Shown: piece after piece, positions 55,599 through 64,000 of the stretch
How the letters are laid out: each line of letters begins with the position of its first letter
Numbering within the stretch: the first letter of the stretch is position 1
Origin: Tethya wilhelma
Taxonomy: Eukaryota > Porifera > Demospongiae > Tethyida > Tethyidae
Direction: 5' to 3'
DNA length: 64,000 bases
Assembly: GCA_964030475.1 (NCBI GenBank)
Contig: CAXIPT010000051.1
Span: forward strand, 62,001 to 126,000
The notes under the pieces: generated by a model
What the model saw: only the letters and a program-made list of their open reading frames with translations
Database searches by the model: none
Told to the model about the DNA's origin: nothing
Position numbers and translations under genes: made by a program

Positions 55599-56850
55599 TT
55601 TGATGTGGCATAGATACATGATTGCTTGAAAGTGAGTGGGTGAGAGAAGTGAACCCTGCTTCACAGCATCTCAAACCAGTTGCACTTGTGCACTTCTACC
55701 TGAGAAAGATGGCAATGCTTTCTTCTTGGGATTGACAAATATGTGTCCAAAGAATCTGTCAGCAAAAATGTCAGTATCCACAAATATTGCCAAGGCCTTC
55801 TTTGGTCTACGCAGAACAAAAAGAAGATCTAAATCCTCTCTCTGGCTCTAGTATTATGTTTGCTTAACTCCTTGTGTATCCAGGATCTGGAGAAGTTTCA
55901 ATCAGTTACAACAGTCCAGACATTATGCAATTCTAATTTAGCAAATGATGCTGGTCTACTTTTACTTCTTTACAGAAACTAACCTTCTTTGGCAAGTCTA
56001 AATGACACAACAAGTGCCCAAATCCTCACCTCAGTAATACCTGAGGATGTATCATTCTACTGTACAGCAATGTATGGTATTGGAGGCTTCATTTTCTGAC
56101 ATTATGAACCAATTTTAACTCACAATTGTCTTCCTGCAATCATTCAGGAGACCAAAAAATCGAGCCCTTTGAGCGCTTTGCTCTGTTTCAATAAATACTA
56201 CAGTGACAATTGCTGATTAGGTCTATAAGTGGAAAATCTTGAACAGTGCTCTTGACTATGGCATCATCAATTAAGCTGTGTCACCTGTGTGTAACTGTCA
56301 GCCTGATAACTGAACACTGTTTCTCAATCACTACATCTTTTTCATGCCATCAATTTCACATGTCCCTTACGAGGTTGTCATCCTCTCTGAACGTGGAGTT
56401 TGTTTTATCTTCTGAGATTATTATCTTCCATTTTAAATTCATCTTGTTAAATGCAATGTCATAAGAACTGTTTTATTACTAACCTTACCAGAAACCTTAA
56501 AAGTGTTAAGAGGGCTACATGAACGTTCATTGGAAAAATCATGCACATACTATGGTTGTGCATATACTATGGTAGTAATAACAGCTGACCACGTATGCAC
56601 AGTACATGGAGCAAGTATGCAAGCAAGCCAGCTGTGCAGAGCCCCAGAAATATAATTAAAAAGTACACAGTCATTATGATTTCTATTTTTATCAGCTATA
56701 ATAATACTGATACAGTTACTTTATATCAATATTTAGACTTTTGCCTCTTTTTCATATGTGTGCCCTATTGTGGCCATACCTCCAGGAGGTCATTTGCTTT
56801 AGTGATCAAACCTTTGAACCTTTGTGAAATCTTCAAATCAAGTGGCGTTA
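55599..56850. other. Unrecognised stretch
   Basis: Frames such as 55636-55851 lack recognised motifs on either strand. Confidence 0.3.
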
Positions 56851-58305
56851 GGGAGAGAAGGTTAGCCAATTAAAAAATTCGCTATTAACCCTTTTGTGAC
56901 TGTTGAAATTAATCAGTGTGTACTTCACTTACAGCATTATATCTTTTTACTGCAGGCATAACTTGGAATATGCATCATTGTCTGAGTAATTCTCTTGCAT
57001 ACAATATTTTCAGTATAAATTTACTGACAACTGATGACCCAGAAGTTACATGCACATGCCAGTGCATGTAATTACTGCCCCCTCTCGCTGGACTTTGATG
57101 CTGTCAGATTGTATGACATGCATGGCTAAAAATATTTATCATAGTTTCATTTACTGAGATGGATTGTCCAAGTTCACTGGTAATGAAACATAGCTATACT
57201 ATGAATGCACTAAAATGCTGCAACAATATTAATTTTTACAACATTGTGAGATTGAGGTAAGATGCTCCAAAAAGATATTCCTCTATCAGCTAGATATTCA
57301 TCCTACTCCAGATCAAAACCTGCAAGTTGAAACAGAATGATTATTATATAACTAGTACTAAAAGAACCTGATTATTACAATTATAGCTACATGCAGTAGA
57401 ACCTCCAACTGTGGACGATTCTCTGTTACCCAAAATTCCAATTCCGTATATTGAAGCATTACAAACAGAACCTCTGAGAAGAGGACAACTTCTCCACAAA
57501 GGACAAAAAAACTGAATTTATATTGTCCCCAAAGTGTCCATTTTGGAGGTTTGAGTGTATGAATGTCTATAGGCCGGGACAGGCTAAGAACTAGTACAGA
57601 TGGTACTGTACAATTTACAGCTGCTTTCCCAGGCTCCTCCTAGCTCATTCGCAAACTTAAATATGAAAACATTTACAAAGAAGGAATCTGGGCCCGGAAC
57701 AAGCTAACTCACAATAATACTATGCATATGATGAGATAAACAAACAATATGCAACATGAGCTTTTCTACCAAGAAAAAAAATCATTCTGTACGACTAATT
57801 TAACTCAAACTAACCTTTAACCAAGTAAACAGAAGAGCATCATAGCAGCCACAAACATAGACAGCAGGCAAAGACCTGAACAGTCTGTGGTGTCTCACAG
57901 TACGATGTATTGATGTCAGCCATATGGTCACATCAACTAGAATAAAAAAATAAACAAGTAAGTAAGCTGTTGTCAGTATGACTCAACTTGAGATATTGAC
58001 TTGTAGGTTACATAACACCCTATCACAAATTTTTTATGTAGTTTATACAAGCCATAGATCTTAAACTCAGTAGTACCTCTTATAATTTTTTATAAGTCTA
58101 CCTGCATTGAATGTTCAGCGTTGATCTTCATCACTCTGGATCTCCTGGCGTACACTAACACAGCTCGAGGGACACAGAGCACTCTGAGACAAAGATTCTG
58201 GACAGTCACTGGTTTACAGCAGAGAAAAAAAATTAAATCTCAAACTGATCACATGATTTACTCGTAGAAAAGGGGTTAAATTTTAAGTGGCTAACCTTCT
58301 CTCCC
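56851..58305. mobile_element. TA-flanked inverted-repeat element
   Basis: GGGAGAGAAGGTTAGCCA is exact at both ends (56851-56868 and complement 58288-58305), with weaker similarity for 20 bp more. TA flanks both sides (56849-56850, 58306-58307). No gene is visible inside; a small MITE lies at 57390-57565. Mariner-like by target, otherwise unassigned. Confidence 0.75.
57390..57565 (+). mobile_element. Short MITE with AGAACCTCCAA ends
   Basis: cagtagaacctccaa at the left and, as complement, actcaaacctccaa at the right form imperfect inverted ends. Internal phrases match 41690-41853. Confidence 0.6.
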
Positions 58306-58322
58306 TAGTGGCTAGTCTAGCC

Positions 58323-58410
58323 ATGGCTGACATAGCTGCATTCAAACGCTCATATCTCAGCAATAGAAGCAGCCCCACCCGTAAAATCACGTCTGCAGCT
58401 CGCCAAGGTA
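58323..58410 (+). CDS. Possible short first exon
   Basis: ATG at 58323 reads MADIAAFKRSYLSNRSSPTR and KITSAARQ, then a CCAAG|GTATGC donor. It lies between two inverted-repeat elements. No downstream exon was identified, so this is weak. Confidence 0.2.
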
Positions 58411-58425
58411 TGCCCCTCCCATTTG

Positions 58426-58569
58426 CAGTCGTTTCGCCAGCGTACCGGAAGTACAATGTGCACTGTCTAACTCTATAATTTACTTAACTCTTTACATATA
58501 ACTACTATATATCTTTATTTCTGTGTAGCTACCTACCTTTCACATTTGCACCTATTGTGGTGTGTATTC

Positions 58570-58600
<31 letters not shown>

Positions 58601-60209
58601 GTCCCCATACAAATTTATTTGCACGGGAAGTAAAAAAATGGCACCAACTCAGCTAGTTAATTAGATATTCAAGCCAAAAATTTTGCCTCCAAGATTCAGC
58701 TGCGGATACAAACGTAGTTTTTACTGAAACTAGCGCCCTTTAGTTACTCATCTTCAAGGTTTAGATAAACTAGACTTGAATTCTAGTGATTTAGGAAGCC
58801 TCAATGACAACCTACCTACAGCAAAAAAACCCGTGGAGAAAAATTTTCTGACCAAGCTGTTGACACAGTTTCTCTTGTACTAAGAATAGATGTACTGTAT
58901 AATCTTTTTTTGCAGTCTTGACTTGTTCCCATGGAAAGGAGCCATGCAATAAACGCTTCAAAATTTCAGTATCACAATGTACTAAAATAGGTAAGGGTCG
59001 TTACAAAACTTCCTGAATTATTAAAAGTTATTCATAAAACAGCAGTGCAATCATTGTGCAATAAACAATTGACCTACAAAATATCAATACTGTGTTGCAG
59101 AATGAACATAATAGTGCTGCATATAAAGAAATGTATATAAATCTCGGTGAAACTGTTTTCAGCGAAGAAAACATCACAGATTTGCATAAATCAATAAAAT
59201 TAATGAGCATTTTTCTTAGGATAATCCGCCATACATAGATACCAAGACTTGGTGGAGAAATTTTTTCAGACAAACATTAGGCTCCCAGTTTTCATAAGCA
59301 GATGCATGGGTAGCTGCTTAACAATATACTCAAGTTCTATCCAGGTTTTCATGGATGCAAGCGCTATCATATGGAAAGGTTTGAGGACATAGCTGACTTT
59401 CACAGTATATCACGCCTCGGACTCCCATACAAAAAGTATAGGGAAATTTGATATTTTGTAAATAAATGATGAGCAATACTCTAAATCAACTAGGTGACCC
59501 CCACATGATGTTTATCATGCTTTTAGCTCTCTGTTGATACCCATAAATCCTTTGTACAGCCTGCAGTTGTTGGGCCAAAAAGGAATTAATGCGTGTACTT
59601 TTTCTATTAGATTGAATGGCAGTTGAATGGCAGGCTGACCTTCGAGATACAATTTCTCAGTTACAATGATATTTATCAGGAAGGTGACCCCCAGGCCCTA
59701 TAGAGCAATGTATGAAGTACTGAAAACAGTGTTTAGTAGCAATCCTAAACTTGTGGCCTTTGGGCCAAAAAAGTTCTTGTTCAAGTGGTTTTTGCTTCCA
59801 ATCAATCCAGTACTTACGTCTCTTAAAGGCGTGAATATTCTTAATTAACACCAATAAAGATCAGAGAAAATCCAATTTACACAACTAGTACCAGTGTCCT
59901 TTTTCAGGCCAAACTTCTTCATATGAGACTAGTACTACTACTCTTAGGCTATAGGGTGACTCACAAAAAGTTCAACAGGCATGCAAAAAAATATAGTGCA
60001 CGTAGTATGGGCTTTTTATCACTCTACGTGTTAAAAAACAATACCTGTAACGTTCAATGAAGTTTCCTTGGCTTTCTCTGCTCTAGAAATAGCGTAAGGG
60101 ATGCTTTTGTGACACTACTTGACAGTTGTCATTTTAGCTCGATTTCCCTACAAAAATGACATAATGCTGCAAATAAAATTGCGCGAATTTAACGCTGGCG
60201 AAACGACTG
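58426..60209. mobile_element. Non-autonomous relative of the DUF6589-like element
   Basis: The ends CAGTCGTTTCGCCAGCGT and its complement at 60192-60209 are a perfect 18-bp inverted pair and match the tips of 30119-34760. The 4-bp flank TTTG is duplicated (58422-58425, 60210-60213). Inside are (AAT)n at 58571-58600 and no credible gene. Confidence 0.85.
58571..58600 (+). repeat. (AAT)n microsatellite
   Basis: About ten AAT units after tgtggtgtgtattc. A similar tggtgtgtatgac + (AAT)n occurs at 48441-48480, so the tract may be the tail of a dispersed retroelement. Confidence 0.85.
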
Positions 60210-60213
60210 TTTG

Positions 60214-60660
60214 GTGCAAAAAAAAATGTTTTCGCGCGCGGGTCGCGTATTACGCTAAAACCGCCGATTACTACAAAAAAACTTTTGCTCGAAGTGGTCA
60301 GTTTTCCAAAATTCGGTCACATATATAATAACACATAGTAAAAATAAGTAGTGTAGGAATGGGCAGTGCATTAAACAGTATTGGAACAAGGCCTGAATTT
60401 CGGCACATGACTACTTCATTTTTATTCTTGGTCCCTCATAATTATGCACATGCAGGACATGCTGGTTAAACGGATACCATTTGCTACCGTATTTACTATC
60501 ATAATAATATTCATGATAATTATAAGCAAAGTTTTGTCCGTGTGTGTGTAACGGAGGGTCACCAGAAGTGATGCGACCTCGAGCTAAAACGCTACTTTTT
60601 CTCTGGACTTTGAAAAATGCAAGCTATGAAAAGTGTGCCTAGAGAACTAGCTTAGATAGT
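60214..60660. other. MITE half copy and unrecognised sequence
   Basis: 60352-60440 is an AATGGGCAGTGC-family arm. The rest holds nothing recognised. Confidence 0.4.
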
Positions 60661-60676
60661 ACTAGCCTAGGATAGA

Positions 60677-60861
60677 ATGGCAGGCGCTACAAGTATGGCT
60701 AACTTTTTTGAGATCGCTGACAAGGCATACCAGTGGCGTCTGGATCCGACGAACAAGATTAAAGAGAAGCCAATCTTTCACAAAAGAAGCGCAGCGAGGG
60801 GAGAACTTTCGCTTCTAGGAGTCTGCTTCTCTGTCGCTGTACACGAAACACAACTAGCCAG
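60677..60861 (+). CDS. Possible first exon of an unidentified gene
   Basis: ATG at 60677 (tagaATGG context) opens MAGATSMANFFEIADKAYQW, then RLDPTNKIKEKPIFHKRSAA. The composition is less biased than nearby frames. Homology to the 60889-61955 inverted element starts just after it, so the frame to 60862 may run partly into repeat. No domain was recognised. Confidence 0.25.
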
Positions 60862-60888
60862 ATAACGAGTTTCTTTGCCAGCTGATTG

Positions 60889-61955
60889 AAAAATGATCGC
60901 GGTATGTGCAGGATCGCTGACCATGTCACGTGACACCATTTGACCTTTGACCCATACAATTTTAGACATAAACAACGTGCACAAAGGTGAGGTGTTTTAC
61001 GTAAGTTTAACAATACTCTATAATAGTATCTCTGCAGTCAATGTAGGAGCCCGTGATAGTAGGCTTTGGACATTCTGCCAGTAGTTGTTGTTATAAGCTG
61101 TCATCACCAGTGACCACTGTACAATACTATAGCTCAAAGTGTTGATGGTACTTGTAAATTCTCATCTGAAGGGTCCACCTCGGGACAAAATTGGATGCAC
61201 AGGGTAAGTATTTAGGCATATCACTACCCAAGTTAAGCTTTTCACTATTGCAGTGTAAGTTGAGTGCCGGTGTTCAATTAAGGGGCTAGTGAAGGGGTCA
61301 TGTCAAGTTCAGGGCAGCTAAACCTTGTCAGTTTCTTCTCATGTATCATCACTGCTCTACGAAGTGTGTAAGTCATCTAGCATACAAGTTAGTGCCTGGT
61401 GACACTTGCACACATGCAAACACACCCACACACTAATATTGTTTTGTGCACAAGAAAGTATATATAGGCATCTATCATAGCTGTTTGAATGGTATTCTTC
61501 ACTCAACTCTCCCTTTCGTTGCAGAGTGAAGCCGTAAGCGTGTTTAGAGATTCTTCAAGTTGTGTACAGACTTCAAGTGGCGGTTGAGCCTCGGACCCTG
61601 CTAAAATGAAAATGTTGCTGTGCATCGGGGACAGCTGAACCAAAAATAATTAATTTGTGTTCCTTTGACTTGTCATGCTATTGATATATTATTCTATGTA
61701 ATAGTATATCATCATAGATATTATTCAAGTGTTGTCAATTGTCCCTACATTGACTGCAGAGATACTAGCTACCTTACCTTTAGTCTGGCGTATCCAGACC
61801 CTATACAGTGTGTAAAAGGGTCTGCAAATGCCAGACTGACTACTTTACTTTTGTGCACACGTTTATGTACGTATGGGTCGAAGGTCAAAAGGGGTCACGT
61901 GACATGGTCAGCGATCCTGCACATACCACGATTCATTGAAAAAATGGCGGAAGTC
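60889..61955. mobile_element. Element with about 100-bp inverted ends
   Basis: The segment 60889-60990 is the inverted copy of 61850-61955. Shared phrases are tcacgtgacatggtcagcga, ggatc and tgcacatacc. The interior (about 860 bp) holds only short frames. A small hairpin (agtctggc / gccagact) lies at 61783-61828. The target duplication was not resolved. Confidence 0.7.
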
Positions 61956-61989
61956 GGAATAGGGTCATCTGCATGTGACGTCACGTAGT

Positions 61990-62329
61990 GAGGTAAATTG
62001 CTGAGCTGGCCAAAGCAAAGTAGCACTATAAGCAAGAGCACTGGCACAAAGCAGTGCATATACACATGCAGCATTGCTTCTCTTTGAGTTTTCAATTGCT
62101 TATGCCATGGCCAGTATTGATGTGATTGTTGTGTGTTGCTTCAACTGCAAAGGTTGTTCTAAGCCAACTGACCATTTGAAGAATTTATATTATAATACAT
62201 AATTATCATAGCTTTGCTCATCAATTTTACCTTACTATTGTTTGAGTTATAGTAACTGATCCTATAAACATACACAAACAAGGAGTGGGCGAGCGAAGCG
62301 AGCCCCACTCCTTGTAATATTATATTATT
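61990..62329. other. Unrecognised stretch ending in a GC-rich hairpin
   Basis: ACAAGGAGTGGG, then CGAGCGAAGCGAG, then CCCACTCCTTGT at 62278-62315 form a perfect 12-bp stem around a near-palindromic loop, probably a MITE tip. Confidence 0.5.
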
Positions 62330-62453
62330 ACAAGTACAAAAAACATTGGAAATGTAATGAGACACAGGAATGGCTAAATCGTAAAAAGAACGCAAACAAG
62401 ATGGAATGGCTGTTGAGTGTGTGCAGAATTCTTCCTGTATGGGCTGCATTTAA
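62330..62453 (+). mobile_element. Hairpin-end fragment of the CCCAGTAC family
   Basis: acaagtacaaaaaacattgg through gggctgcatttaa matches one arm and the loop of other copies, then ends at N 62454. Confidence 0.8.
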
Positions 62454-62454
62454 N

Positions 62455-63339
62455 TACTATAGTGAATCAAGTAAAATACATCACATCAACTTTGTTATTA
62501 TCTCAGATTGTCTACATCACGACACCATAGCTGTCTACCTTTTTCAGAAAAATCTAATAACTTTTCTAAAACAGCACCTACCAATATCTCCTACAAAAAT
62601 TCTGTATTTCTCAGATGGTGCTTCATCGCAATATAAAAATCGCAAAAATTTCATCAATTTATGTTACCATAGTCAAGACTTTGGTCCTGAAGCTGAGTGG
62701 CATTTCTCTGCCACTTCCCACGGCAAGGGAGCCTGTGATGGGTTAGGTGGGACGGTTAAGCGCCTTGCAGCTAGAGCAAGCCTTCAAAGGCCATACACTG
62801 ATCAGATCATGTCTCCTATCCAGCTATATCAATGGGCAAAAGATAACATTCCAGGTGTTAACTTTTGCTACTGCAGTACTGAAGAATACGAAAGGCAAAA
62901 AATAGTTTTAGAGACTCGATTTGAACAAACTAAAACCATTCCTGGGACTAGAAAGTTCCACTCATTCATTCCAATCTCTAAGGATACATTGAAGACCAAA
63001 GAGTATTCCTTGTCCACTGATGTTAAAGAGTTTCGAGTAACAAAAGTCCCTGGTGATTTAGAGCTGGAAGATGTCTGTGGGTATGTTACATGCTGCTATG
63101 AGGACAAGTGGTGGCTAGCATGTGTCTTAGAGACACATACTGAAAGTTCAGAGGTGACACTATCCCTGCTTCATCCTCCTGGATCATCTAGATCATACCA
63201 ATACCCAATTGCTCCAGTAATTGTAACCTTATGCTTATCAAACATATTTGTAAAAGTTTATCCACAAACTCGAACTGGCCGCACCTACACAATCACTCAA
63301 AAAGAGAAAAAAGATACTGCAGAGAAGTTTTCAGTGTAA
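62455..63339 (+). pseudogene. DDE-like transposase family protein, copy 2, 5' truncated
   Basis: Open from the N to TAA at 63337-63339, about 295 residues: INFVIISDCLHHDTIAVYLF, KILYFSDGASSQYKN, AEWHFSATSHGKGACDGLGG, TVKRLAARASLQRPY, KTIPGTRKFHSFIPISK, CGYVTCCYEDKWWLACVLE and a C-terminal RTGRTYTITQKEKKD. It lacks the DFSEN block that precedes this in copy 1. The frame itself is clean, so this copy decayed by truncation or by a misjoin at the N and not by point mutations. The family is widespread in cnidarian, arthropod and sponge genomes; its precise superfamily is not settled by what I see. Confidence 0.7.
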
Positions 63340-63828
63340 ATAATGGAAATATGTATGTGTACTACTTTATTATTCTTTTTTATATCTTCACATCCCATGC
63401 CCGTCCCAATTTGAAATTTTTACCACATAATGATTATTTAATAAAAATTTATTAGGAAAAAAATTGAGAAAATCAAAACGTCCTTTTTCCGGAAACCACA
63501 AAATTTGGTTTTGTTGGTTGTGACCTTTGAACTTAATTAATTAAATACAATGACTATGCATATTGTTTTGAAGCCCAACTAATGCACTTTGTAATGAAAG
63601 TTGTCGCAGACTCTAAATGTGTACGGTTTAAAAGTTACAGGCATTTGTATTGACTTAGGTTACCAAAAAGTTGCACTTTTGTAAACTGTATACACAAGAA
63701 GCCATACAAGTAAGGCCACTTAAACTCACCACACAATTACTATTTTCAGATATAAATATGCATACCAAGTTTCGTCAAAATCTGAGGTGGGCTGTCCATT
63801 TTTGTGTTGAGTTGATATGGAATGACCC
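63340..63828 (+). mobile_element. 3' flank of transposase-like element copy 2
   Basis: AT-rich non-coding sequence ends in gttgatatggaatgaccc at 63811-63828, the complement of the left border of copy 1. This marks the end of the element. Confidence 0.6.
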
Positions 63829-64000
63829 AACAATAAGATTCAACTTTGCCCATCCTCAAGTAAAGGAGAGGTGCCATAAAGGCAAGCATCACCAAACTAT
63901 CCACAAAGTGACAAAACTAGAAGCTGTCGAGTCAGAGCTATCAATGGTCCCTGTAATTAATCAAGGGCCTTGATAGTGAGTTCAGGACATGACACTTTGC
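63829..64000. other. Unrecognised stretch
   Basis: The end of a 100-residue plus-strand frame with no recognised motif lies here. Confidence 0.25.

Overview
This window looks like nuclear DNA of an invertebrate animal with an AT-rich, transposon-dense genome. Candidate introns are short (51, 67, 75 and 76 bp) with GT..AG borders. The decayed protein families are ones I know as multicopy in sponges and cnidarians: OTU-linked DDE transposases, DUF6589-like, DUF6729-like and P2X7-ballast-like proteins. A demosponge is my best guess, but that is inference. I see no bacterial-style operons, rRNA, tRNA or CRISPR array.

No intact host gene can be defended with confidence. The plausible host or gene-like material is: a 3' terminal exon at 175-321 with a poly(A) signal; a minus-strand multi-exon gene at 17203-18476 with a 14-residue coding repeat, interrupted by a palindromic element; a minus-strand gene at 40805-41638 with a 13-residue coding repeat; and a possible first exon at 60677-60861.

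Layout. 1-6500: small MITEs, a long hairpin, a MULE transposase relic and a tandem duplication. 6517-8782: an inverted-repeat element with a THAP zinc finger on the plus strand and a P2X7-ballast-like domain on the minus strand. 13230-29715: the most interesting block. Two minisatellite arrays in opposite orientation bracket several minus-strand fragments of what looks like one large element: a P-loop helicase-like protein, a DDE transposase, an OTU protease-like domain and a Cys-rich CXC-like tail. Copy B (23372-26753) joins the helicase part to the transposase part through an internal deletion, which suggests one ancestral element carried both. 30119-34760: an inverted-repeat element with a 4-bp target duplication and a decayed DUF6589-like gene; a short relative lies at 58426-60209. 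34812-35700: relic of an XPG/PIN-like nuclease family. 36984-39690: a CCCAGTAC-ended repeat split by a young gag-only LTR retrotransposon (37580-39021). 39954-44690: a DUF6729-like fragment, the 40805-41638 gene, a long GGACACC minisatellite and more MITEs. 46528-51074: tyrosine recombinase fragment, unknown ORF remnants and a pogo/Tigger element with GGCGCC-rich ends. 51830-53787 and 62455-63828: two members of a transposase-like family sharing a GGGTCATTCCAT end. The rest is MITEs, hairpins and unrecognised sequence.

Six isolated N bases (23371, 39953, 41854, 43716, 53788, 62454) sit at abrupt repeat boundaries and may mark artificial joins, so any interpretation that crosses one is weaker.
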